Below, piece after piece: positions 32,544-41,553 of a stretch of DNA of 64,000 nucleotides. Positions within the stretch are counted from its first letter, which is position 1, and each line of letters opens with the position of its first letter. Below the pieces are notes generated by a model, which saw only the letters and a program-made list of their open reading frames with translations, did no database searches and was not told the origin of the DNA. The DNA comes from Fredinandcohnia quinoae. GTDB taxonomy: Bacteria; Bacillota; Bacilli; Bacillales; Bacillaceae_L. Both the position numbers and the translations under genes were made by a program. The stretch spans positions 1 to 64,000 of the forward strand of contig NZ_JAKTTI010000004.1 of assembly GCF_022427965.1 (NCBI RefSeq), in the 5' to 3' direction.

Positions 32544-35144
32544 TCAAACTCCTGTTTGAACACATAAGAACTCTTCCATTCCTTCTTTACTTAAAGGTCG
32601 ACTATACAAATAACCTTGGATTTCACCTTTTCCAATTCCGACCAATAACGCTCTTTCATTTTCAGTTTCTACACCTTCTGAAACGACATTGATCTTGAGT
32701 CCATTTGCAATATCAAATATCGATTTAACAAGTAAGGCCTTTTTATCATTTTGATCAATATCCTGAATAAACTGTCGATCAATCTTAATTTCATCAATCG
32801 GCAGAAGGAGTAATTGTGATAGAGATGAATATCCCTTTCCAAAATCATCGATTGAAATAAGCACTCCCAAGCTTTTAATTTGACGTATCACTTCCGCTAC
32901 ACGGTTTGGATCTTTAATGAACACACTCTCAGTAATCTCAAGCTTTAAATACTTCGCTTCCATTCCTGATTCAAGCAATGCACTCTCAATCATTGGAATT
33001 AAATAATCCTGTTGGAAATGCTTTGCTGAAATATTTACCGAGATGGGAACTTCTATAATACCTTCATCCTGCCACTTTTTATTTTGCCTACACGCTTGGT
33101 TAAGTGACCACTCATCAATTTGAAGGATCAGTCCAATATCCTCTGCAATTGGAATAAATGCAGAAGGAGACACATGCCCTAAATCTGGGTGATGCCAACG
33201 AATTAACGCTTCCATACTCGTTACCTCTCCAAATTGAGTTTTTGGTTGGTAATATTGTTCAAATCCACAGCCATTTTCAACGACTAATCGTAATGCATTT
33301 TCAATCAATAAGTTATCCTGGAACTTATATCTCATCGAATCATCGAAAAACTGGGCAACATTCCCCCCTTTTTCCTTAGAGATGTACATGGCAATATCTG
33401 CATACCTTACCAATGTATCCAAATCGCCTCCATCTTCAGGAAATATACTAACACCAATACTTGCAGTAATGTATAGCATTTGTCCCTGTATCTGAAAGAA
33501 GGTTGAAAACTCCTTAAGGATTGACTCAATAGTTTCACAAACTTCTTCCTTATCGTCAACACTATGTACGATAACAAATTCATCTCCGCCGAGACGAAAT
33601 ACTTCTCTATCATTATTTTGTAAAACGCCTAACCTTTTACTAGTTAGCTTTAGTAGACGATCACCGACATCATGACCTAACGTATCATTAATCTGTTTAA
33701 ATTGATTTAAATCTATAAAAATAATTGCAATAAATTCCTTTGGTTTATTTAAAATTAACTCTTTAACATAATTTTGAAAATACAAGCGATTCGGTAATGA
33801 TGTTAAAACATCATAGTATGCTAATCTATGTAACTGATTCTTCATCTCAATACTTTCTTTAAATAACTCTTTTAGCGTATTTGCCATTTTCCGCAAGTTT
33901 CTTGTCAGCATTCTTAGTTCGGAAATTGTACTTTGAGGCCACTCAATCGCTTCAAGACTTATTAGTTTTTGCGGCAACCCTGTTGTTACAATTGTTAATT
34001 GCTTCAGGTTTTTAGTTAGCACCCGACTTACAATCATTACAAGAATAATAGTAAAACTAGCAAAAAACAGTAAATATTTTAATTGCCTAATAGAATTAAC
34101 GAATAATTGGTTTTGATAGTGAGATATAGGCATTACAAGCATCACTTTTAAAGATGAGGATTCTATATTTTTGATGTATATATATTTCCCTTCAGCCCAG
34201 CTCTGGATGGGCCGCACGTCCTTCTTCGCAACAGGAATTGCCTGAAAAATATAATTGGATATATTTTTTATATCATATGTTTTTTGCCAATTAGTTAACT
34301 GCTTTGCAGAAACCTTACTAGATGTTGAAGCGAGCACATCGTCAGCCATGCTTTGAATGATAATCTCAAAATCTTGCGGTTTATTTCTTTTAATCATTGA
34401 ATGTAATCGTTCCATTTGAGTAGGGTTATTCAACAATAGATTATGAACGTCCGCTTTATTCCAGAGATTAAGCTCATTCTCCAAACGGCTAACACCATAG
34501 TCCGCTTGCAGTTCCAAATCCTTCCTCATCATCCCACTTGTATTCCACGTATTGGAAAAAATATTGATAAAAAAAGGAATAAGGAACGACAGAACCGTAA
34601 TATGGAATAATAACTGATGAATGGATACGCTATTTTTATTAATTCTATTGTTTTTAATAAATCGATAAAATGGAAAATAGGCTAATAGCATATCTGCAAT
34701 GACAACATTAAATAATCCATTTACAATATTTTTTATTACATTAAAATATTGTGCTGGACCGGATAAGTACATACTACTTATAAAAAAGAGCATTAATATG
34801 CCAATCGTTAACCAAAAATACAAGTCAACAAAGAACATTTTTGCCCTTCTACCATTCCTAAAAAAGCAACCTATAGCAATTATTTCAATTATTCCGATAA
34901 ATCGATAGGAAAGATTAATATAATCGAATGGAACCAATAACATTCCAACTAGTCCCGATAGTACAGCAGCTCGTATCCCATAAAGTCTAAGAATTACGAA
35001 CATAAAAATGCTTACAAAGGTAAATATAATTCCAAAGTCTAAGGTTAAATGTATTCTAGAAAAGAGGATAACCAATCCCATAAGTACTAAAAATAAGATA
35101 GTTTCACTATTTAATCGCTTATTGACTCTATAATGTCTTAACAT
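32544..35144 (-). CDS. Membrane GGDEF-EAL protein (c-di-GMP synthesis/degradation)
   Basis: This 866-aa bifunctional-type protein has an N-terminal block of 5-6 membrane helices (residues 15-160), another helix near 178-198, an outside sensor segment (about 200-350), a helix at 355-375 and a HAMP-like linker. GGDEF (about 445-600) and EAL (about 612-860) domains follow. The cyclase motif RLGGDEF (517-523) is intact. The phosphodiesterase motifs are also intact: MEALIRWHHP (EAL at 645-647), LEITESVF and DDFGKGYSSLSQLL. Both activities are therefore possible. The start is ATG 35144 with AGGAG upstream. With the other c-di-GMP genes and the riboswitch at 58.3 kb, it belongs to a local signalling theme. 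Confidence 0.93.
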   Translation of the reverse strand: MLRHYRVNKRLNSETILFLVLMGLVILFSRIHLTLDFGIIFTFVSIFMFVILRLYGIRAAVLSGLVGMLLVPFDYINLSYRFIGIIEIIAIGCFFRNGRRAKMFFVDLYFWLTIGILMLFFISSMYLSGPAQYFNVIKNIVNGLFNVVIADMLLAYFPFYRFIKNNRINKNSVSIHQLLFHITVLSFLIPFFINIFSNTWNTSGMMRKDLELQADYGVSRLENELNLWNKADVHNLLLNNPTQMERLHSMIKRNKPQDFEIIIQSMADDVLASTSSKVSAKQLTNWQKTYDIKNISNYIFQAIPVAKKDVRPIQSWAEGKYIYIKNIESSSLKVMLVMPISHYQNQLFVNSIRQLKYLLFFASFTIILVMIVSRVLTKNLKQLTIVTTGLPQKLISLEAIEWPQSTISELRMLTRNLRKMANTLKELFKESIEMKNQLHRLAYYDVLTSLPNRLYFQNYVKELILNKPKEFIAIIFIDLNQFKQINDTLGHDVGDRLLKLTSKRLGVLQNNDREVFRLGGDEFVIVHSVDDKEEVCETIESILKEFSTFFQIQGQMLYITASIGVSIFPEDGGDLDTLVRYADIAMYISKEKGGNVAQFFDDSMRYKFQDNLLIENALRLVVENGCGFEQYYQPKTQFGEVTSMEALIRWHHPDLGHVSPSAFIPIAEDIGLILQIDEWSLNQACRQNKKWQDEGIIEVPISVNISAKHFQQDYLIPMIESALLESGMEAKYLKLEITESVFIKDPNRVAEVIRQIKSLGVLISIDDFGKGYSSLSQLLLLPIDEIKIDRQFIQDIDQNDKKALLVKSIFDIANGLKINVVSEGVETENERALLVGIGKGEIQGYLYSRPLSKEGMEEFLCVQTGV

Positions 35145-35301
35145 TATTATCTCCTATTTTATACAAAAAATGTATTTACCATAATGCTTTAATAATATCA
35201 TAGGTTATCATTGTAGACATAGTAGATTCCTAGCGATATTACTACTATTTGATTGTAACCTACTTAAATGAATTTCGTCATATTTTATGGGAGGTGTTTT
35301 T

Positions 35302-35568
35302 TTGAAAAGATTGTTAATTTTTTTGTTTGCACTGCTACCTATTGTAGGATGTTCGCAAATCGATAAAGTCATTGTCTATAAAATAGAGGCATTTTCTGAA
35401 ACTGATGAGAGTGCGAAAATTTCATATACAGATCCAAATACTATTAAAGAAATAAGGCATGCCTTTAAAAAGGCACAAAGAGTAGCATCTATATCCATTC
35501 CTTTCTTAATAAGTTTTTTTGCGATTTCTTCATCTGAATATTGTAGTAATGTTTTATTGAATTCGTAA
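35302..35568 (+). pseudogene. Truncated lipoprotein gene fused to an inverted foreign fragment
   Basis: TTG 35302 with GGGAGG upstream starts a lipoprotein: a signal peptide ending in lipobox IVGC, then KVIVYKIEAFSETDESAKI and IRHAFKKAQR. After about residue 63 the frame turns into hydrophobic nonsense (VASISIPFLISFFAIS). On the opposite strand this same stretch (about 35487-35575) reads YEFNKTLLQYSDEEIAKK and LIKKGMDIDAT, a natural-looking sequence similar to the C-terminus of Rpn-family nucleases. A rearrangement therefore seems to have replaced the lipoprotein's end by an inverted fragment. Family calls for both parts are tentative. Confidence 0.6.
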
Positions 35569-35658
35569 GCTACGGTTTAAATAAAAAACCAAGCCCAACC
35601 CCAATTGTGAAATAACTTGGTGCGAGCATGGTTCATTAATACTTATTTATCTTACCAA

Positions 35659-36576
35659 CTACTTTATAACCCTCTCCAAAAAGTGTTGGACAAATCTATC
35701 TGCATCCACTTCTGTACAGACTTGGACTTTCGGTTCAACTTCAAGGTTAGGCACGGTTTTCCCGACTTCTTCCCCTTCCGTTATTACCCTCACATTAACA
35801 GTCTTCGTTTCTACGAATGACGAGTCGATTGCTACACCTACAGCAAGGGGATCATGAAGTCCACAGCCACCAATACCAGGATAATTAGACTCATAAAAAT
35901 CCATATAAAATTCAGTCATGTTAGCAAAAAATTGTGCGACAACAGAATTGGTTTCGCGCCATTTCCCTAATGTAGACTTCGGTAATAAAGTTTGAAGAGT
36001 TACATCTAGCCCGACTAGAGTGATTGGCATTCCAGATGAAAGAACAATTTCCGCTGCTTCAGGGTCTGTAATGATATTCGCCTCTGCATAAGGTGTTTTG
36101 TTTCCTGGTACATACACTGCGCCACCCATTATCACTACTTCTTTTATAAGTGATTTAATTTCCGGTTCCTTTTGAATAGCTAGCATTAAATTAGTTAGTG
36201 GCCCCACCGCAATAATTGTAATTTCATGTGGGAGTTTTTTTACTTGCTCAATGATAAAGTCGGCAGCAGACATTACTTCAGCCTTCGTAGTTGGATTAAA
36301 ATCTAAAACATTTCCCAAACCATCTTCTCCATGAACTCTTTTTGCATATCCTTCTCGAGGCTCCCGTACTAATGGTTTAGCAGCACCAGCGTATACAGGG
36401 ACACTTTTTTCCATAAGCTCTAAAATTGCTAATGTATTACGAGTGGCTTCTTCCACGGAGACATTTCCAAAACAAGTTGTGAATCCGAGTACTTGCAGTT
36501 CTGGTGAGTTCAATGCATATGCCATAGCCAGTGCATCATCAATCCCAGTATCTACATCAAAAATAACCTTCTTCAT
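35659..36576 (-). CDS. Inosine/uridine-preferring nucleoside hydrolase
   Basis: This 305-aa enzyme splits ribonucleosides into base and ribose. It has the N-terminal calcium-binding signature DVDTGIDDALA (residues 7-17), the conserved VVIMGGAVYVPGN segment and CGLHDPLAVGVAID near 237-250 (late Asp for calcium and His). It lies 16 bases downstream of the ribokinase gene, so together they feed nucleoside ribose into the pentose pathway as ribose-5-phosphate. A weak hairpin with T run lies after the stop near 35590-35625. Confidence 0.92.
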   Translation of the reverse strand: MKKVIFDVDTGIDDALAMAYALNSPELQVLGFTTCFGNVSVEEATRNTLAILELMEKSVPVYAGAAKPLVREPREGYAKRVHGEDGLGNVLDFNPTTKAEVMSAADFIIEQVKKLPHEITIIAVGPLTNLMLAIQKEPEIKSLIKEVVIMGGAVYVPGNKTPYAEANIITDPEAAEIVLSSGMPITLVGLDVTLQTLLPKSTLGKWRETNSVVAQFFANMTEFYMDFYESNYPGIGGCGLHDPLAVGVAIDSSFVETKTVNVRVITEGEEVGKTVPNLEVEPKVQVCTEVDADRFVQHFLERVIK

Positions 36577-36592
36577 TCTTTACACCTCATTA

Positions 36593-37516
36593 TCATGAAT
36601 ATCGTGCTATAAATTCTTCAGCTTCTATTCGATTTGGCATCGAATCTTGTGCACCTTTCTTGGTTACGGTTAATGCCCCAACTGCATTGGCGAACTCTGT
36701 TGCGGATTGCAAGTCCTTACCGCTCACAAGCTCTGCAGCAAGTGCACCAGCAAAAGCGTCACCAGCAGCTGTCGAATCAATTGCGTTGACCTTATACGGA
36801 TTAATAGTAAATGTTTGATTTAAACTCGACACAACGACACCCTTGCTCCCAAGCTTTGAAAAAACGGTTGTTACTCCTTTTTGTAAAAGTTCCGTGCTAG
36901 CCACTTCTGCACAACTCTTATCAGATATTTCCCTACTTGTGATTACCCCTAATTCACTTTCATTCGGAACAATATACGTCACTAATTTGTATAACTCATC
37001 TGGCAATATTCTTGCAGGGGCTGGGTCAAGCATCAGTGGAACACCATATTTTTTCGCAATTATAGCAATCTCCATGACAGACTCCAATGGTATTTCAAGC
37101 TGGACCATTACTAACTTTGCATGACGGATCAATTGCTCATATTTTTTAATATACTCAGGTGTTACGTGTAGGTTAGCACCTGGGGAGACGATGATACAGT
37201 TTTCACCAACGTCATTTACATTAATAAGTGCTACTCCAGTTGATACACCCTCATCCTTTTCAATATAAGTTGTATCAACTCCCTGATGATTCATACTTGT
37301 TAAGAGCTGATCAGCGAAAACATCATTTCCAACTTTACCGATCATAGCTACCGTAGCTCCAAGTCTACTTGCCGCAAACGCTTGATTTCCACCCTTCCCT
37401 CCATTTCCTGTAAAAAATTGACCACCGTGTACGGTCTCTCCCCACTCGGGTCTTTGATTGATATTCACTACCATATCTACATTCAAACTACCAACAACTA
37501 CAATATCTGCTTGCAT
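36593..37516 (-). CDS. rbsK: Ribokinase
   Basis: This 307-aa PfkB-family kinase phosphorylates ribose at O5. It has GNGGKGGNQAFAASRLGA (about residues 37-54), the DPAPAR segment and the catalytic DSTAAGDAFAGALA near 248-261 with the anion hole and base Asp. The start is ATG 37516 with GGAGG upstream. No rbs transporter is present; with the nucleoside hydrolase gene next to it, the ribose likely comes from nucleosides. Confidence 0.93.
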   Translation of the reverse strand: MQADIVVVGSLNVDMVVNINQRPEWGETVHGGQFFTGNGGKGGNQAFAASRLGATVAMIGKVGNDVFADQLLTSMNHQGVDTTYIEKDEGVSTGVALINVNDVGENCIIVSPGANLHVTPEYIKKYEQLIRHAKLVMVQLEIPLESVMEIAIIAKKYGVPLMLDPAPARILPDELYKLVTYIVPNESELGVITSREISDKSCAEVASTELLQKGVTTVFSKLGSKGVVVSSLNQTFTINPYKVNAIDSTAAGDAFAGALAAELVSGKDLQSATEFANAVGALTVTKKGAQDSMPNRIEAEEFIARYS

Positions 37517-37707
37517 TTTGGGTCCTCCTGATCCATTTACACATTACCATATACAATTTATGCACCCTTTTTAACATACCTCCAAAAGATTAAAAAAGAA
37601 ATAGGATTCGAATCACAATGATTAGCGCAATCAATCAATCATTTGATTGAAAAAATAACTTGAGCCTGATGCCCCTTTAAACCATCTTCCTTTCGAAAAC
37701 TGTTGTA

Positions 37708-38004
37708 CTATCGAATTACCGGATACTTAACACCATTTTTCTCTATCTTTTTATATACTTCCTCTTCCAAGTCAACTTCCATTTTATTCGCTAGTTGAAG
37801 GAGATATATAAGTACATCAGCCATTTCTTCTTTAATATTCTGTCTTGATTCTGCAACTGCATCCTCACTACTTCTCCATTGAAAGTTTTCTAGAAGCTCA
37901 CTTGCTTCTAGGGAAATTGATAGAGCCAAATCCTTTTCATTATGGAATTGTCTCCATCCTCTTTCATCACAAAACTGCATGACTTTATTTGTCATTTCTT
38001 TCAT
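37708..38004 (-). CDS. MazG-like nucleotide pyrophosphohydrolase
   Basis: This 98-aa all-helical protein has the metal-binding motif LEASELLENFQW (EExxE-type, about residues 32-43) and a second acidic cluster IKEEMADVLIYLLQLA. Single-domain MazG-like enzymes hydrolyse non-canonical nucleoside triphosphates to monophosphates. The start chosen is ATG 38004 with GGAGGG 7 bases upstream; the extension to 38019 would include that site. It is a single gene. Confidence 0.88.
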   Translation of the reverse strand: MKEMTNKVMQFCDERGWRQFHNEKDLALSISLEASELLENFQWRSSEDAVAESRQNIKEEMADVLIYLLQLANKMEVDLEEEVYKKIEKNGVKYPVIR

Positions 38005-38189
38005 AAAGATTCCCTCCACCTGTATTTAATGACTTTATATTGTAAAAATATAATCTATTTTAGCACTATTCCTATCACATTATTTTAGGAAACGCATTTT
38101 AATTTATATATACGTCATACACCCATCCATCTATAGTGCTTTTGTCATATCTTATAAAGAAACGCAATTAGTAAAGAGGTGACGAAAAC

Positions 38190-38730
38190 ATGAGTACTAA
38201 GCTTGTGAAATTTGTAGATCGCCTGCCAGTTGTTGAAACATTAAAGCCAGTTAAAAAGGGGAAAAAATCAACATATTATGAGGTTCGAATGGAAGAGTTC
38301 ATACAAAAACTACATCGTGATTTGAAGCTAACCACATTATGGGGGTATAATCGTCAATTTCCTAAACCAACAATCGATTGCAATCAAGGAGAACTTGTTC
38401 GGGTAAAATGGGAAAATAATCTTCACGACAAACATATGATTCCTGTCGATACTTCAATATTCCATGGGGATCACATCCCAAATCTTGGATCGCCGACCTT
38501 TCGACCTTGACCTTTACAATAAAGATGGAACATTAGTCTACACAGGTCCAGCCACTCTCCCTCCCCCTAATAAACGAGGATGGAAGGATACGGTTGCAGC
38601 ACCAGCTGCTGAAATTACACGAGTGATCATGAGATTTGCCCCTTATACTGGTCATTATGTATGGCATTGTCATATTTTAGAGCATGAAGACAATGATATG
38701 ATGCGTCCATTCATCGTAATTGATCCATAA
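38190..38730 (+). pseudogene. cotA: Spore-coat laccase cotA, internally deleted and frameshifted
   Basis: The first part (38190 to about 38460) matches the start of CotA multicopper oxidases: KFVDRLPVVETLKPV, TYYEVRMEEF, LWGYNRQFPKPTI and VKWENNL. The sequence then jumps, in another frame, to the C-terminal end: ILDRRPFDLDLYN, YTGPATLPPPNKRGWKDTV and the copper motif YVWHCHILEHEDNDMMRP. CotA proteins have about 510 residues; here about 330 from the middle are gone, including most copper ligands. The joint lies near 38465-38500 and is out of frame, so no laccase can be made. The upstream ribosome binding site GAGGTG is intact, which suggests a recent loss. Confidence 0.88.
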
Positions 38731-38781
38731 ATGCTATTTTACGTCCACTCTATAGGTACCTGATAAGCATGATTTTTGAAA

Positions 38782-38881
38782 TACGGTCATTATTTTTGAA
38801 ATACGGGCGTTATTTTAAAAATACGGTCATTATCTTAGATTTACGGCCGTTATTTTAAAAATACGGTCATTAACAATTTTT
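38782..38881. repeat. Tandem 20-bp repeat, 5 units (array C)
   Basis: TACGG recurs at 38782, 38802, 38822, 38842 and 38862, exactly 20 bases apart. Unit example: TACGGTCATTATTTTTGAAA. It has the same orientation as array B and the same terminal CATTAAC. It lies directly downstream of the cotA remnant. Confidence 0.92.
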
Positions 38882-38896
38882 CGTTACGATTCCCTG

Positions 38897-38960
38897 AAAA
38901 AATCAATCAAACATTTGTAAGAATTGTATATTCCTTACGAATGTTTGATTGATTTGTTTT
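38897..38960. terminator. Bidirectional terminator (cotA remnant / DPBB gene)
   Basis: A long stem AATCAATCAAACATT-(T)GTAAG pairs with CTTAC(G)-AATGTTTGATTGATT (38901-38954). T runs are present on both strands (TTTTTT). It serves convergent transcription from both sides. Confidence 0.88.
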
Positions 38961-38963
38961 TTA

Positions 38964-39638
38964 TTAGACTTCCTGCAAATCAAAGGAAATAACTCGATTT
39001 GTTTTTGGATTATAGATTACCGTACCTCTAACCTTTATACTCTCTTGTGGTGACTGTAAAATGAAATCAAAGGTTTCTCTCGTTCTTTCAGGAGACATCT
39101 GTGTTTTTCCTACGGTTTTGTAATCAACCACATTAAATCCGGGATATGCTGTTTGAGCTACTTCTAATAAATATTTTCCCCATTTTTCATGTGAAAGATC
39201 TGGAGATGGGATAATTTCAATCGGGATCACACCTTGATTAATTGATGCTCCTAGTGCTTCAAATGCATTCCGATGTAGATTGATTTTATTTGGCGGATAG
39301 CTAGCAACATGATCAACTACTGTTACGATAATCTCCCTCGAACCAGGCGTGGAAAGATTTCTAATCTTAAGAGTTTGACCGCACTTGTATGGAGAATGAT
39401 CTCCAACAGCAGCAGTCATATATTCATTATATGACCATGGTATCCCACATTTGGTAACCCTTCCTCCATCTGTCCATGTTGCTTGACCCCTAATTGCTTG
39501 CTGGCGTGACACATAATGTGGATAGCCTTGATAAATTCTACTATAGTCATACGTATACTGCATATTTGGATATTGCTGAAAGTAAATATCTCCGTTTCCG
39601 TATGGATTTGTTGTTGGCAAAAAATAATTTGAATACAT
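38964..39638 (-). CDS. RlpA-like double-psi beta-barrel protein with DUF3889-type tail
   Basis: This 224-aa protein has a Tyr/Pro-rich N-terminus (residues 1-45) and no clear signal peptide. It has a double-psi beta-barrel (about 50-140) with ATWTDGGRVTKCGIP, the typical DHV motif in VTVVDHVAS, and NLHRNAFEALG. A C-terminal alpha/beta module (about 150-224) like DUF3889 follows. DPBB proteins of this kind resemble expansins or spore-wall proteins; the tyrosine-rich start recalls spore-coat proteins. The start is ATG 39638 with GGGAGG upstream. It is a single gene. The domain call is firm; the role is inferred. Confidence 0.78.
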   Translation of the reverse strand: MYSNYFLPTTNPYGNGDIYFQQYPNMQYTYDYSRIYQGYPHYVSRQQAIRGQATWTDGGRVTKCGIPWSYNEYMTAAVGDHSPYKCGQTLKIRNLSTPGSREIIVTVVDHVASYPPNKINLHRNAFEALGASINQGVIPIEIIPSPDLSHEKWGKYLLEVAQTAYPGFNVVDYKTVGKTQMSPERTRETFDFILQSPQESIKVRGTVIYNPKTNRVISFDLQEV

Positions 39639-39794
39639 GTCTAATCCTCCCTCATTTACCTAATCATCATGATAGGATATACACCTAATGATTGAAGTGT
39701 GACGGGATTCATATTGATTTCAAAAAGAATGCAAGTAGAAAATGGGAAAATTTATGCTCCTTTTTAGCTAGACACATTATTTTATTTTTGCTAT

Positions 39795-39834
39795 TATAAT
39801 ATAGTTACTCAAGATAACTGTTACCAAAGGTAAC
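39795..39834 (+). promoter_or_regulatory. Promoter with two MarR-type operators
   Basis: A TATAAT box (39795-39800) is followed at once by GTTACTCAAGATAAC (39804-39818, imperfect) and GTTACCAAAGGTAAC (39820-39834, perfect palindrome). The next gene encodes a MarR regulator, so this is probably its autorepression site, covering the transcription start. Confidence 0.75.
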
Positions 39835-39847
39835 TATTTTAAAATGG

Positions 39848-40279
39848 ATGGTGATTCTAATCAAAACTAGCCAAAGATTTTTCCATCAATTATTACAGAT
39901 GTATCGACCGTTTGAGAATCATCTCAATATTCATCTTAATAAACACCAGCTACATCGTGCGCAGTGGACAATTTTATACTATTTATCCAATTTCGGTTCA
40001 GCTACACTTGTGGAGCTTTCAACTTACCAAGGCGTCGAGAAACCTACAGTGACAAGAACAATGAATCGCCTAGAAGAAATGGGATATGTTGAACATGTTC
40101 CAAGTAAAGACAAGCGTGAAAAACGAATGCAGCTTACTGTACTTGGGAGAAAAATTTATACAGATGTCCGTGTGACAATCGATGAATATGAAGATGACAT
40201 TTTAACGGGAATCTCTGAAGAAGAGCAGCTTGAGATGATTCGTATGATGGAAAAAATACGAACCAGCATCTTAAAATAA
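39848..40279 (+). CDS. MarR-family transcriptional regulator
   Basis: This 143-aa winged-helix protein has HRAQWTILYYLSNFG, recognition helix VEKPTVTRTMNRLEEMGYVE and wing SKDKREKRMQLT. It likely represses itself and the MFS gene that follows after 13 bases. The two GTTACC palindromes just upstream are the expected targets. The start is uncertain: ATG 39848 lacks a good ribosome binding site. Confidence 0.88.
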   Translation: MVILIKTSQRFFHQLLQMYRPFENHLNIHLNKHQLHRAQWTILYYLSNFGSATLVELSTYQGVEKPTVTRTMNRLEEMGYVEHVPSKDKREKRMQLTVLGRKIYTDVRVTIDEYEDDILTGISEEEQLEMIRMMEKIRTSILK

Positions 40280-40292
40280 GGAGTTTTTAAAA

Positions 40293-41501
40293 TTGAATCA
40301 GAATAAACAAAAATTATGGACGAAGGATTTCATAGTTGTATCCTCCATTAATTTTTTCCTAACATTAGTATTTTATTTATTATTGGTTACAATCGCAGTT
40401 TATGCGGTAGATGAATTTCATGCATCTACAAGTCAAGCCGGACTTGTTACGGGGATATTTATAATTGGGACTTTAATTGGACGACTGTTCATCGGCCGTA
40501 TGATTGATACAATTGGCCGTAAAAGAACATTAATCATCGGTTTAATCCTCTTCATACTTACAACAACCTTATATTTTGTAAATTTAGGCATTACCTTCCT
40601 GCTTATTAACCGTTTCATACACGGAATTACTCTCGGAGTGGCAAGTACTGCAACTGGAACAATTGTTGCTCAAATTATTCCATCATCACGAAAAGCTGAA
40701 GGAATCGGCTATTACAGCATGAGTGCCACTCTTGCAACTGCTATTGGACCATTCATCGGACTTTACATGAGCCAACATACAACCTTTCAAATGATTTTCA
40801 GCTTCTGTCTTGCTTTAGGAATGATTAGTTTACTTACAGTATTTTTCTTGTATGTTCCTAGGCTTACAGAATCCTCTAATACAAATGAAACAAAAGGGTT
40901 CAAAGTTTCCAATTTTGTTGAACCAAAAGCCCTTCCGATTGCACTCGTGACATTAGTACTGGCATTTTGCTATTCAAGTGTCCTCTCTTATATTAACTTT
41001 TATGCAATTGAAGTAAACCTTGTAGACACAGCTAGCTTCTTTTTCGTTGTTTATGCGATAGCAGTATTAGTATCACGACCATTCACTGGACGATTAATGG
41101 ATGTGAAAGGTGCAAATTTCATCATGTACCCTGCCTTTATTATTTTCGCTGCAGGAATGATTCTACTAAGCATTGCACATACGAGTATTACACTTTTATT
41201 AGCAGGTGTCCTTATCGGCCTCGGATTTGGTAATATGCAATCAAGTACACAAGCAATTGCTGTGAAATTGACTCCTCCTGAAAGAATGGGGCTTGCAACA
41301 TCTACCTTCTTTATCGCTCTCGATGGTGGACTTGGATTCGGGCCATATTTACTTGGGTTTATCATTCCTATTACTGGCTACAGTACCTTATATATCATAT
41401 TAGGTATAGCAGTCCTAGCCTCAATTATTCTTTATTATTTCTTACATGGCAGGAAAGAAAGCGTAGCAGGGGTACGTTCAAGAACAACTATTTCAGCTTA
41501 A
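40293..41501 (+). CDS. MFS transporter (DHA1-like), MarR-controlled
   Basis: This 402-aa protein has 12 helices and the motif A loop GRLFIGRMIDTIGRKRTLI (about residues 63-81), with RFIHGITLGVASTATGTIV in helix 4. It is probably a drug or metabolite exporter. The start is TTG 40293 with AAGGAG upstream. Its gene follows the marR-like gene closely, forming a two-gene operon ended by the hairpin at 41509. The substrate is unknown. Confidence 0.9.
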   Translation: MNQNKQKLWTKDFIVVSSINFFLTLVFYLLLVTIAVYAVDEFHASTSQAGLVTGIFIIGTLIGRLFIGRMIDTIGRKRTLIIGLILFILTTTLYFVNLGITFLLINRFIHGITLGVASTATGTIVAQIIPSSRKAEGIGYYSMSATLATAIGPFIGLYMSQHTTFQMIFSFCLALGMISLLTVFFLYVPRLTESSNTNETKGFKVSNFVEPKALPIALVTLVLAFCYSSVLSYINFYAIEVNLVDTASFFFVVYAIAVLVSRPFTGRLMDVKGANFIMYPAFIIFAAGMILLSIAHTSITLLLAGVLIGLGFGNMQSSTQAIAVKLTPPERMGLATSTFFIALDGGLGFGPYLLGFIIPITGYSTLYIILGIAVLASIILYYFLHGRKESVAGVRSRTTISA

Positions 41502-41508
41502 ACTACCT

Positions 41509-41536
41509 AAGGGTATCCACGAAGATGGGTACCCTT
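41509..41536. terminator. Terminator between the MFS gene and asnO
   Basis: Stem AAGGGTA / TACCCTT with a 14-base loop lies between two convergent genes. The T runs are short, so the strength is moderate. Confidence 0.65.
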
Positions 41537-41553
41537 ATTCATTCAGCTGTATT

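Noticed and set aside
37636-37649. CAATCATTTGATTG palindrome upstream of rbsK
   Set aside because: It is a perfect but simple AT-rich palindrome about 120 bases from rbsK; no regulator or second site supports it as an operator.
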